This document shows, in pieces, positions 52,733 to 62,770 of a DNA stretch of 64,000 nucleotides (positions within the stretch are counted from its first letter, which is position 1; each line of letters starts with the position of its first letter). The notes beneath the pieces were generated by a model, which ran no database searches, had not been told where the DNA came from, and saw only the letters and a list, made by a program, of their open reading frames with translations. The position numbers were made by a program, and so were the translations under genes. The DNA comes from Nelumbo lutea. Lineage: Eukaryota > Streptophyta > Magnoliopsida > Proteales > Nelumbonaceae. The DNA is taken from assembly GCA_022828595.1 (NCBI GenBank), contig JAKGHH010000008.1, forward strand, positions 26,590,378 through 26,654,377. Direction: 5' to 3'.

Positions 52733-52963
52733 TTATTACATATATGCACTGACGTGGCATAACCGAACCGTTCGAACTGTCACTCGGCTAGGATTCTAGG
52801 TCTGGTTCAGTCAAGACCTGCCAAACGGTCAAAAAACGTTGACTTGGTCAAGAACCGTTCAACCCAATCGGTTCGACCCGGTGATCGGGTCGCCAGTCAA
52901 ACGAGTGACCCACAACTTGGAGGCAAAAACGGTTCGGCCTTCGGGTCGGTTTTTAAAACATTG
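52216..52963. mobile_element. hAT-like non-autonomous element with ACCGGTTCG-rich interior
   Basis: A perfect 8-bp target duplication GTTGGGAC (52208-52215, 52964-52971) flanks it. The inverted right end CAATGTTTTAAAAACC matches the left end AAATGTTTTCACC. Removing it rejoins the host LINE frame at C-W-D-I-I-K. Two direct copies of a ~150-bp block rich in ACCGGTT/GGGTCG (about 52237-52400 and 52751-52895) lie at its ends with an AT-rich and (CA)n centre. Confidence 0.85.
52668..52733. repeat. (CA)n microsatellite
   Basis: CA runs are interrupted by CT and TA units, inside the hAT-like element at 52216-52963. Confidence 0.95.
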
Positions 52964-53169
52964 GTTGGGACATCATTAAAGGGGACTTAATTGAGTATTT
53001 CAAGGATTTTCATAGGGCTGTTAAGATCAATATCAGAAATAACGCCACTTGTATTAAATTGATTCCTAGGGAAGGTGTATTTCTTGAAGTCAAGGACTTA
53101 AGAAGTTGATAAAAAAATCAAGGACATATAAGATCTGTCCCTCTTTTTTTGTGGCTTCTGCAAAGTAGT

Positions 53170-54598
53170 CGTGCTGGGAGACAATGTGGCTATAAATTTC
53201 TCCTTGATATCCATTCTTGCCATTCTACCTTTCCTTCTCTTTTCTCTCTTTCCTAGTACAAGGGAAAGTTTGTGTCTAGTTTTCTGGTTCCTTCTCAGTC
53301 CAACTTTGGGTTTGATTGGGATCTGGGGTTTAGGAGAGGCCTAAGGGATTTGGAAGCTGAAAATGCAATGAATTTGATTCAAATCCTAAATGGGGTGGTG
53401 TTGGATCCCTTTGGGAGGGATAAGAGACATGGACTAGAACTCCCTCCAGGACATTCTCTTGTCCTTCCTTCTTTAATTCCCTTTTGCTTTCTACCAGTAA
53501 TTTTGCTAAAAGTTTCCCAGCTAAGGAAGTTTTGGCGTGAGCTGATTTCTCTGAGGGTTGGGGCTTTCTAATGGGAACTTTTCTTGGAAAGATGCAATAC
53601 CTGTGATTTACTCCAAGGGAAAAAGCCTTATTGGTGCTTATCTCCTAGTTGGTGCATTCTCTGTAAGGCTAATGGTGAATGTTCCTACCACTTATTAATT
53701 TCTTGCTATTTTGCTTCTGTTTTTTGGGATTATTGGTTTCTTTCTCTTTTTGGTTGCAGGTGGACCCCCCCGTCAAACATCCAAAGTTTATTTAGCTCCT
53801 TGTTCCTTAGATGGCCAAAGAGGAGGGGTAGGATTATGTGGAGATGTGTGAGGGCTGCTACTTGCTGGACTCTATGGGAGGAGAGGAATTCCAGAATCTT
53901 TTCTGAAAAGGAAAGAAGTAATGAAAGTATTATTGAGGTCATAACAGTCAGGGTGGTGCATTGGATAAAATCTGTACAGCTATTTGATGATGTTTCTACG
54001 GTTATGCTGTTGAACAACTGGATGGAAGTTGCTAACTCTGCGTCGACTAGGCTTTCTGCTGTTCCTGTGTGGTCACCTCCTGGCAATGGTTATATAAAGT
54101 TAAAATTTGATGGGAGTAGTGAAGGTAACCCAGGCCCTTCAGGTGTAGGGGGTGTATTCAGAGATGAGGAGGGGAAGGTGTTAGCAATGTATTTGTGCTC
54201 CATTGGGGTTGGGGACTCTCTTAGAGCTGAGATCTATGCTGTTCTGGAGGGAAAGAGTAAGGAACTGAATTTACAGAAGTTAATTATTGAAGGGGACTCA
54301 AAGTTGGTAAGCTGGTTACAGTCTTACAGAGGGGAAGGGGTCTTTGGAAGTTTGCTAATGAAAGTAAGGAAATCAAATGGCTAACTAGGGGGATGGACAT
54401 CCAATTTCAGTGGGTGAAAAGAACAGCAAATGCATTTGCAGATGCTTTGGCAAAACAGGGGGTGGGTAGGGATCAATTGCATTGGGCTGTATTGTGAGAT
54501 GTTACTTTGCTCTCTTATAGAGAGTTAAGCTTTTTTAACTCTCTCTGGAGTGCTGTACGTATTTCTTATTAATCTAATGAAATTCTGTTATTGATAAA
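53170..54598 (+). mobile_element. 5'-truncated LINE with zinc-finger region and RNase H
   Basis: The left end is approximate. The ORF 53272-53571 carries 'FDWDLGFRRGLRDLEAE' and the ORF 53584-54384 (266 residues) is the best preserved LINE ORF in the window. Its parts are the zinc site 'WCILCKANGECSYHLLISC', 'LWEERNSRIF', and from about residue 175 an RNase H fold ('KLKFDGSSEGNPGPSGVGG', 'SLRAEIYAVLEG', 'IIEGDSKLVSWL'). A frame change separates the last block 'ANAFADALAKQG' (54425-54465). The 3' end is 'AATGAAATTCTGTTATTGATAAAAAAA' in form, with the A-tail at 54592-54598. Archaeal-type RNase H at the end of ORF2 is known for a branch of plant L1 elements. Confidence 0.85.
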
Positions 54599-54708
54599 AA
54601 AATCATGAATTACAAATCCAAACACAGAAAAACATGCTAGTAACTCATTATCAAATGTTTGTCCCAAGACATCTGGGATCTTGGGAGGGATGGAATGGAC
54701 GACTAACC

Positions 54709-54860
54709 TTTTTTTGTTAAATAACAGAAATATTTCATTAGAGCAAAATTTCCACACTGCCCAAAAAATGGACAGTAGGCCAAAAGAGTACAAAGCAAGC
54801 TCCAAAAACAAGGAGCAGAAAGATAAAAGGGTGGATTAGGGATATGGAACTTTAGAGAGG
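54709..54860 (-). mobile_element. Antisense LINE 3'-end fragment
   Basis: CCTTTTTTTGTTAAATAAC followed by 'GAAATATTTCATTAGAG' is the complement of a LINE 3' terminus with A-tail. No coding motif can be read from the remainder, and the right boundary is unknown. Confidence 0.5.
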
Positions 54861-54904
54861 AAAAATGAAGCACTAATGGGGAAATGATGTGGATGCTAAC
54901 TTTG

Positions 54905-55298
54905 GAGAGTGATAGGTATGGACTCCAAAAAATCCAAGCAACTGAATTGCAGGCACCTAATTATAATAGGGGACTTTAAGGTGGTCATAAGATGGCTGCT
55001 AACAGAACAGGAAGGAGCTTGGAAGTATAGATACCCGTTGTGGGAAGTAAGAACTTTAATGCCTGTATTGGGAGCTATGGCTGTTAGGGTGCACAGATCT
55101 GCTAACAGTTTAGCGGATGTTCTAACTAATCAAGGGGCAACAAGATAACTGATATTTTGGGGTTTGGTTAATTAAGGGGAATCTGTAATTTGAGGGTTCA
55201 TTACATGGTTAGGGAGGTTAATTTCCTATTATTATTGTAATATGCTTACTTTCTGGTTAATTAATAAAAGCCTATCAGTTACTGATCTGAAAAAAAAG
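54905..55298 (+). mobile_element. LINE 3' fragment (end of RNase H plus tail)
   Basis: The ORF 54909-55148 reads 'HLIIIGDFKVVIRWLL' and ends 'VHRSANSLADVLTNQGATR', the last two RNase H blocks. The 3' region ends 'TAATAAAAGCCTATCAG' and an eight-A tail at 55291-55298. Confidence 0.75.
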
Positions 55299-55514
55299 GT
55301 AGTAGTCAGCATTCATGGGATTATGACAAATGGATGGAATGTAGTAGTTTCCATAAGGTGCACTTGGGCATAACTCTGGAAAGCAATTCACAAGGTACTT
55401 AATGATTTTCTTCATTGCATAAAATATGATATTTGCTCTGGTAATTCTATTCACTTTTGGGAAGATACCTGGTTGGCCGAGGTTCCATTGAAGGAGAGGT
55501 TTTGTAGTTGTTTT

Positions 55515-56415
55515 CAATGTTTAAAATGTCGGTGCCAGTGGAAATGTTGGTTGTCCAAATATAAGAAACATGTCATAAAATGTCAGAAATATCATATGGA
55601 ACTATTATAAAAATTATAGACATGGTGGAAACATTGTAAAATATGCAAAGTATATAATGCTATTTTATGAAATGATAAAAGAAATGTAGGTACACCTTTT
55701 TAAATTATTATTTTGTTCCATATTATTAAACAAAGCTAAGAAACTAATGTTATAGACAAAAAATATGTTTTGAGGTTAACCTGCAGACCTTATGATTTAG
55801 AGCTTCATGATAGAATGGGTCAAGGAAAATTTAATCCCATAGAAAATGTAAATTATTGTAATAAATAAACCAAATATTCTATTACACTATCAAAAACTAA
55901 TGTTTAACTTCATATTTAAAATGAATATTGAGCTAGCTCAAAGCAGTAATCATGTAGGTTAGGTAGGCAAAAACATTGGTTTTTTTTTTTTTTTTTGGAT
56001 AAAGGAGAGCAATTTTATTAATTCAAATAAAGAGAGTACATTCAGCCTAGGAGGAGGCACGGGGTGTTACCTCCCCCAAGGACTGAACCATAAGAAATAA
56101 ACACACACAAGCCTGAAACACAATTACAAGGTAGCCCAACGACATTGTTACCAACTTATGTTTTAATACTATTTGTACTCCACATAGTGCTGGTAGTGCT
56201 CACTGGGTAATATGTTGATTCCAGTAAAATTTCATGTCGCTATCCATGGAATTGGAAATGGAAATTTGTTGTGGAAACTATCTCATGTATTCCGCAAAAT
56301 GTTGGTAGTGTTCATTGAGGAATGTGTCGATTCTGGTAAAATTTCGTGTTGCTACCCATGGAACTAGAAATATGTCGTGGAAATATTAGGGAAATTAGGG
56401 ACATTTTAAACCATG
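55515..56415. mobile_element. hAT-like element with TTTAAAATGTC ends, itself invaded
   Basis: The left end CAATGTTTAAAATGTCGG and inverted right end CATGGTTTAAAATGTCCC are flanked by 8-mers GTTGTTTT (55507-55514) and GTTGTTTC (56416-56423). Removing it restores the LINE frame across the duplication. An antisense LINE tail with an 18-T run starts at 55979 inside it. Confidence 0.78.
55979..56150 (-). mobile_element. Antisense LINE 3'-end fragment inside a hAT-like element
   Basis: A T run of about 18 bases is followed by the complement of a LINE terminus (GAGCAATTTTATTAATTC). The right end is uncertain. Confidence 0.55.
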
Positions 56416-57027
56416 GTTGTTTCCAACCTTCAACCTTCAAAGGGGAAAGTGTATCTAAATTTGCTATCCAATCAATCTCATCAGTTGGTTGCGACTGGGA
56501 TATGGGCTTTAGGAGAGCTGTAAGGAATCCAGAACTTCTAGCTGTAATCAGTTTGTTGGATTTGTTTGAGGGGATCTTGAATATTCATCTTCTGATTGTC
56601 AGATATGGATTTTTATTCTGTTGGGTTCTTTCTCTTGTGCTTTCTTTTTAAGGGCCTTGGTCATCCTGTTCCTTCTGTGGCTCATTTACACGCCAAGGAC
56701 ATTTTATGCAAACCAAACCCTCCCAAAATTGGGGCTTTTTTTGTAGGGAAGTTTTTCATGAAAAGATTAACACTTTGGATGTACTACAAAAAAATGCCTT
56801 CTTTGTGCGTGTCTCCTATTGGCGTGTCCTTTTTAAAGTTAGTAGTGAGACTTGCCACCATCTATGAATCTCCTTTTCATTTTGTGTTTAAGAGAGTTTT
56901 TTCTCTTTGAATGTATCAATACTTTTAATATGCAAATTGTGTATTGAGAGTTTCTTTTGATGGAAAATTTACCTTTTTTTTACTTTTGGTTTGATAGTTT
57001 GACAAGAAACCCATCAGATCAATATCT

Positions 57028-57500
57028 AACATTTGAAGTCATTAAAATAACCCAACTCTTCTTATCCAACGTATCAGTGATCCTAAAAGGTGACACAGAT
57101 TGGTTGATACACATAGATGCATTGTGATATTTTGAAGTTTGAACCATGCCTTTAGAAGGTGAAAGAAAAAAGGAAGGTTGTTGTGGAGGCTGACAAGTGT
57201 TATGGTTGTTTGGACTATTTGGGAGGAAAGAAATGAAAGAATTTTCGAATGTTGTTGTGGAGGGTGACAACATTTGAAATCATTCAAGTAACCCAATCTT
57301 CTTATCCAATGTGTCAGTGATCCTGAAACGTTATACAGATTGGTCAATGTGCACTGATACATTGTGATATTTTGAAGTTTGAACTGTGCTTTTAGAAGGC
57401 CAAAGAAATGAGGAGGGTGACAAGAGTTGAAGTTATTTGGACTATTTGGTTGGAAAGAAATGCAAGAATTTTTAAAGAGACAGGAAAGATCCTTGGAAAG
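57028..57500. repeat. 241-bp tandem duplication within LINE-derived sequence
   Basis: Copies start at 57028 and 57269 (AACATTTGAAGTCATT versus AACATTTGAAATCATT). Both contain GTGATATTTTGAAGTTTGAA and GGAAAGAAATGAAAGAATTTT-type blocks. The latter translates as W-x-x-E/W-R-N-x-R-I-F, the LINE C-terminal motif. Confidence 0.8.
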
Positions 57501-57741
57501 AAATGCTAGAGTGGTTCATTATGTTAGAATACATGACCTTTTATCATATGATGATATTATTAGAAGGTGGGGGGAAGTGTCTGGTTCAAGCTACAAAAAG
57601 AGAAAACTGTGAAGTTGTGGGCACCACCAGATGAAGGTTCTATCCAATTAACTTTGGTGGAAGTAGCATGGTGAACCTGGGCCCTTCAGGCATCGGGGGA
57701 GCTTTTGGAGTTGAGAAGGGTGTTATAAAGGCTCTTTTTCT

Positions 57742-58653
57742 CCTGCCATTTTGCTAATAGTATTTGGTCATTGTTTATTTCTTTGTTTGGATTCAGGTGG
57801 TCGCTCCCACTTAATATTGCAAAACTTGCTTGCCTCTACAACTTTTAGTTGGCCAAAGAAAGGGAGTAGGGTGATGTGGAGGGGTGTAAGGGTGGCTGTA
57901 TGTTTGACAATATAAGAAGAACGGAACTTAAGGGTCTTCTCAGATAACGAGAGAATCCTAGAAACTTCACTGGAGGTGCTTGAAATAAAGGTTGTACATT
58001 GGCCGAAGACTCTGAACTTGTTTGAGGACTTTACAGTGGTAGATTTACGAAGGAAATGTGTTGAGATAGAAAATTCGGCCCCAGCAAATGAGGTTACATG
58101 TCCTATTTGGTTTCCTGCTAGTGGCTTTATCAAATTGAACTTTGATGGTAGCAGTGCTGGTAATCCTGGGCCTTCAGGCATTGGGGGAGTTTTCAGGAAC
58201 GTGGATGGAGATGTAGTTGTACATTTTTCTGGATCAATTGGAACAGGTGACTCTCTTCAGGCAGGGATTTTGGCGGCCTTGGAAGGAGCACAAACAGCTA
58301 AAGAGCTGTGTATTAGAAAGTTGATTATAGGAGATTTAAGGTAGTAGTGGGATGGCTGGAGAATAAAATGAATGGACTGTGGCAACAGCAATGAAATGAA
58401 GAAGTTCAAGTGGCTAACAAAGGATGCTGATGTAAAATTCTCTTGGATTAAAAGATCTTCTAGTTCTTTTATGGATGGGTTAGCTAAACAAAGGGTGAAA
58501 ACAGTTTCTTTTTTTCTGGGCTCAATTGTAATTGCATTTGTTTTCTTCCCACCTGTTGGGTGGTCTTCTTGGATGGGAGAGTTAAGAAAGTTTATCTCCC
58601 CATTTGTGTACTAGTCCCTTAATTCTGTTAATGAAAAGCAGTTGTTATTGATA
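57742..58653 (+). mobile_element. Nested LINE with RNase H
   Basis: The target duplication AAAGGCTCTTTTTCT-like sequence ends at 57741 and recurs at 58654-58667. The ORF 57976-58344 shows 'VVHWPKTLNLFEDF' then the RNase H 'KLNFDGSSAGNPGPSGIGG', and after a frame change the domain ends 'FSWIKRSSSSFMDGLAKQR'. It terminates 'TTAATGAAAAGCAGTTG...TTGATAAAA', a family-typical 3' end. Confidence 0.85.
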
Positions 58654-58858
58654 AAAGGCTCTTTTTCTGGGCCAGTAGGGGAGAGGAGTTTACCTAGAGC
58701 AGAATGGATAACCTTGAATGAAGGGATACAAAAAGCAAGAGACTTGAAGATTGAAAAGCTTGTAATAGAAGGAGACTGTAAGGTAGTTGTGGGCTGGCTG
58801 AAGAATTAGGAGAAAGTCCTTTGGACTTATAGAAATGAAATCAAGGAATGCGGGCACA

Positions 58859-58906
58859 TGTGCTCCTTAAATTAATATATATATTTTTTTCTGTTGGTGA
58901 TAAAAA
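58859..58906 (+). mobile_element. 48-bp LINE tail insertion
   Basis: TGTGCTCCTTAAATTAATAT continues to a TTGGTGATAAAAAA end. ATGCGGGCACA (58848-58858) and ATGCAGGTACA (58907-58917) flank it, an 11-bp duplication with two mismatches. It interrupts the RNase H of the outer LINE. Confidence 0.75.
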
Positions 58907-59050
58907 ATGCAGGTACAGGTGCAATGGATTACAAGATCATCCTATGCTATGTCTGCTATGTCTGGTTCTTTGGCAAAACAAGGGGTGAATAGGAACCTTT
59001 TTTTTGGGGGGGATGAGTTGTAATTGTGTAATATTATTCTAATGGGAAAG

Positions 59051-60060
59051 GTTTTTTTTTTCCTCGTCAGTGATGTATATTCCTTTGTATATTTGATGCT
59101 TATAAACTATTAATGAAATCATGTTCTTGTAAAAAAAAGCTGTTAACAACTTGACTCGGGACAATCCCATACCAAATAATCTGGTAGCAACCCCAACCCT
59201 TGCTAAAGCATCTGTGAAAGCATTTGCACTTTTAGGCACCCAATTGAATGGGCCATTCAAGTTGGTGCCTAGAATCTGTGCTTGTTCGACCAATGGCCTG
59301 AACTTTGTAGGTATCTTTTGTTGGGATCTCATCCAGCAGATTATGGTTTTGCATTCTCATTTGTATCATGCTCATCAACTTTAGTCCCAGAAGCAAGGCC
59401 TGTAGTTCAGCCTTTAAAGAATTACCATATCCAATTGGACCCTAGAAATACAGCAGAATATTACTATTATAGTCCTTAATTATCCCCCCCAACTCCTGAA
59501 TTTCCTAGATATTCAAGGCAGCACCTGTCAAAATTAAATTTAACCTTGCCTGTAGCAGGATCTATCCATTCTTCCATCCTTTGTTGTCTACTGGCTTGGT
59601 GTCTAGCAGTGATTTGCCACCCCCTTACTCCCTTATAAGGTCATTTAGTGAGACACCTCTGAAACCCTCACATGTTAGAGCTCAATGAGCAACTCTTACC
59701 ATGATGATATCTATCAGCTCCTCAATACTCCTTGATTTCCTTTCAAATATTATTGTTTTGTTTTTTTTCATTCCACAAACTCCATAACACTGCTAACTGC
59801 ACACACTTCCATGATATTATTTGTCTTTGAATATTGCAAATCAAACTATTTGTTTCAAAAAGGCCTAACACCTCAATTGGGGTCTCCAAAATATTTCTTG
59901 CTAAAGAGAAGAATTATTTACATTACTTGGGTTACCTAACCTTTGGCGTTTTATCTTTCCATAAAGTGGCCGTTCTTGAACTTGTTTTCTCATGCTTATT
60001 GGTCCAAGATTTTACCATTTCATCAAGCAATGTCCCTCAAAAATCTTGCTGGTTGTAAAA
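59051..60060 (-). mobile_element. Antisense LINE with RNase H
   Basis: A poly-T run (59051-59062) marks the 3' end. On the - strand 'WVPKSANAFTDALARVGVAT' is the last RNase H block (59250 region), and upstream of it (59440-59580) 'WIDPATGKVKFNFDRCC' is the domain start with several stops. A sense A-run at 59130-59137 after AATGAAATCATGTTC suggests yet another LINE end lies within. The right boundary is not defined. Confidence 0.68.
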
Positions 60061-60792
60061 TGAAATTAGACATGTATGTCATTTAAATAATAATTAATTT
60101 ATCTGGTTCATCTAGTAAAGAACATGCCAAACACAATCCTTGTGTTTTAAATATGAATGTCACAAGTATTGTGCAGTTGTCAATGGAAATTGAGTTTGGA
60201 TTTGTCAAGTGATTGGGCATGAGTCAGAGAAATATTAGAATTCGATTGCTTGACTTGGAGGAGTCCAGATCTGTTGTGAGTTTATGACCTCAACACTGTT
60301 GTTATTGCCTAATGAAAATCATTCACATCTTTGAACACTCATATGATAGCTTTGCTCATGTTATGACAACCATGGCCACTCTTTTCTTTTCTAGAAATCA
60401 AAATTAATTTATTAATCCTATCATTTCCCTATTTTCTCCTCTATCATTTCACAACATTCATCTGCCACTGCTCTCTTCTCCCACCCCTTGCTCTCTTCTA
60501 TTATTTTCCCTTTCTCTCTCCATGTAGAAGGCTATTAAACCTTAGTTTGGGTATATCTCTTTGGTGAGTCTACTTCTAGTATCTCACTCCAAAGATGGGG
60601 AATACACACCATATTTGTTCAATGCACAATAAGATAATCTTCTCTGTCTTGTATTCTTTCCATTGTTTAAAATTTCACAACGTATTGGAATGTATCAGCC
60701 AATACACATAATTCCAATGAGGGGTTGAGACGACGGACGCTTGGAAATTAGTTGTTTTGTACTTATTTGTTTGTATTGGGATGATACAAACC
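60061..60792. other. RRC1 intron sequence, partial hAT-like arm
   Basis: It is mostly unremarkable AT-rich sequence. CATTGTTTAAAATTTCACAA near 60661 and GTATC/GATAC motifs after it look like one arm of an element whose other arm would be at about 61720-61790, on the far side of the insertion at 60793. This is unproven. Confidence 0.35.
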
Positions 60793-61707
60793 CATTGATT
60801 TAAAAGGTGCGCCTCAGGCGAGGCGCATTTCAAACCCCTAGCATAGACTTGTTCGGGCTTGCCTCGAGGGGTGTGGTCTGGGGTTTGGGGGCAGAGCCCC
60901 CGACCCAACCGTTAGACTAAAAAAAAGCAAAAAGCGCAAAATTTTAAAAAGGCGCACGCTTGGGCTGAGGTGCAAGGTGCATTAGGTGCTCGCCTAGGCG
61001 CACGCTTCCCCCGGCCTAGCCATTAGACTAAAAAATGCAAAAAGCGCAACATTTTAAAAAGGCGCAAGCCCGGGCTGAGGTGCAAGGTGCATCAGGCGCT
61101 CGCCTAGGCGCACCATGCTTTGAGAACCCCCTATTTTCTAATGTTGTTCATTCATTCATTGCAATAAAATATCTTCTTAAAAGGCAATGAAAGTTATAAA
61201 ATCATTATTTTTATGTGAGAAATAAGAATTTCAGACCCTAGCATAGACTTTTTCGTGCTTGCCTCGAGGGGCATGGTACAAAGGCTACTCATAGAATCAA
61301 GAATGCAATATGTTTTACATCACATTAACTACTTGAAGCAATGCAATTAAGGAAAAATAGAGATTGTGGGTTTTACATGCTTGAAAATGCTTTATATGTT
61401 TGCTTTTATTTTTAAATTTTCATTTGAATACACTTTACATGTTATGTTTATGTATTTTAATTTTAGATAATAGGTTTTTAAATCATTTATTTTAAAATTT
61501 AAGTTTATATTTTTATTAACATTATGTATAATATTTTTTGAAAACTTTGCATTTTTTTGAATTTTCTGACTTTATTTTTTATTTTTTAGTTTTTTTTTTG
61601 GTAATTTTGCGCCTTTCTTAAAATGGCGTGGCCTTGCCTTGCGACGTGCACCTCATGTGGAAATTGGCCCTTGCGCTTTTTTTGCACTTTGTGCTTTTAA
61701 AACATTG
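60793..61707. mobile_element. hAT-like element with GGCGC/GCCTAGGCG-rich interior
   Basis: The left end CATTGATTTAAAAGG and inverted right end CAATGTTTTAAAAGC are flanked by TACAAACC (60785-60792) and TACAAGCC (61708-61715), 7 of 8 identical. Inside the left half a ~120-bp block containing AAAAAGCGCAA and GCTCGCCTAGGCGCAC occurs twice in direct orientation (about 60915-61010 and 61025-61115). There is no protein. Confidence 0.8.
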
Positions 61708-61963
61708 TACAAGCCTTTATAGGGTCGTTTTGGGTCTATATTGACCAATATAGGCCTGATACCTACTGATACACTTAATGTACCAGCAATATATTATGAG
61801 TTTTATTATATTGCCCATTCTCTCTCTCTCTCTAGCTCCTATATATTTAAGGCAATTATTCAAATTCAAATTTACCTTGCTTTTAATTAAATGCTATGCT
61901 TAAGAATATTATCTTAAATTTAATTAAGTGCTACTTTTAAAGCAATATTGAAGTTTGAATTTA

Positions 61964-62770
61964 TTTTTTTGATAAGTAATAGATGGTTTATTAAAATTCA
62001 TAAAGAGAGTTACTAATAAAGGCTTTGTGTAGATGCAACCGCAAAAACCAAAATTACAGTTGAGCCCAAAATAATTGATTATTATGTAACCCTTGTACTT
62101 TCAAAAAAAAATGCACCCCTTGTGTAGATGAAAAATCTGCCAACCAATTTGTCAATCTCCTTTTCCATTGAAAACTTACTGTCATATTTGTTGTTAGCCA
62201 CTTGAATCTTCACAAAGACTCCATATGAGACTAAGCCATTCTCTCTAGTTCCTTCAACCATCCAATTACCAGTTCAGAGTCACCTTCAATTAGCAATCTC
62301 TCATTGCTCAACTTTCTAGCAATCTCTGCTACCAGTTTAGAGTCACCTTCAATTTGTTGCCTCAGTACCTCTTGTTTGGCAAGGGGGTCAGCTAAACCAT
62401 TTGCATTCCTTGTTGTGCACTTGAATTCAGTATTTGTCTTTAACAATTCTTTCCACTTCCCTTAGAACATGTTTGGGAGTCCATGGGATATGTCTATTGC
62501 AGTTTGCCCATGAAATAACTACTTTTGAATCCCCATGTACCTCCACCTGTCTATAACTCAGTTGCTTTGCTAAATGAAGACCTTGCAGCAATGCCAATAA
62601 TTCAGGCTTCAGGGAGTTTCCATGCCAATTGGTCCTGAAAATAGAGCCAATATCCTGTTCTCAGAGTTTCTGATTACCTATCCTATTCCTGCCATTACCT
62701 GTGTTACCAAGGGGCTCCCATCAAGGTTCAATTTTACTTTGCTTTCTTCTGGGTGTTTCCTATTTTATTA
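61964..62770 (-). mobile_element. Antisense LINE fragment with RNase H
   Basis: TTTTTTTGATAAGTAATAGA at the left is the complement of a LINE 3' end. The - strand reads, from right to left, 'KVKLNLDGSPLVTQVMAGIG' and 'ALFSGPIGMET', then 'LLIEGDSELVIGWLKEL'. The 'IEGDS' block occurs twice about 50 bp apart, a small internal duplication. Stops throughout. Confidence 0.72.

Larger units (their letters stand above)
49549..53110 (+). mobile_element. Old L1-type LINE (endonuclease to start of RT), split by two later insertions
   Basis: ORF2 begins at ATG 49642 with 'MKILSWNVRELGGACKR', the N-terminal signature of the apurinic-type endonuclease. It is interrupted at 49796 by an antisense LINE and resumes at about 51069 ('LEEDSVTW'). 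It continues through 'IFTSVYGLTI', 'GGDFNVVRFAHEKPSGGR' and 'DHWPVI', is interrupted again at 52216-52963, and resumes with 'CWDIIKGDLIEYFKDFHRAV' into the first RT motif. Many stops and frameshifts, and a T-run near 51534, mark it as a pseudogene. The RT core and the C-terminus are missing. Confidence 0.82.
55299..56930 (+). mobile_element. LINE ORF2 C-terminal fragment interrupted by a hAT-like element
   Basis: Left of the insertion the + frame reads 'GNSIHFWEDTWLAEVPLKER'. Right of it (56416 on) the same frame continues through 'TFKGESVSKFAIQ' and 'DWDMGFRRAVRNPE', matching the LINE at 53272 in the latter block. Frame changes and stops follow, and the fragment fades out near 56930. Confidence 0.75.
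57610..59050 (+). mobile_element. LINE RNase H fragment (outer), split by a nested LINE and a LINE tail
   Basis: The left piece to 57741 contains an RNase H start with 'NLGPSGIGGAFGVEKG'. The right piece from 58668 continues 'GPVGERSLPRAEWITLNEGI' and 'KLVIEGDCKVVVGWL', then after 58907 'VQVQWITRSSYAMS' and 'GSLAKQGVNRN'. The pieces read as one domain once the two inserts are skipped. Confidence 0.78.

Noticed and set aside
61811..61830. Short (CT)n tract
   Set aside because: It has fewer than ten units and no context that makes it informative.
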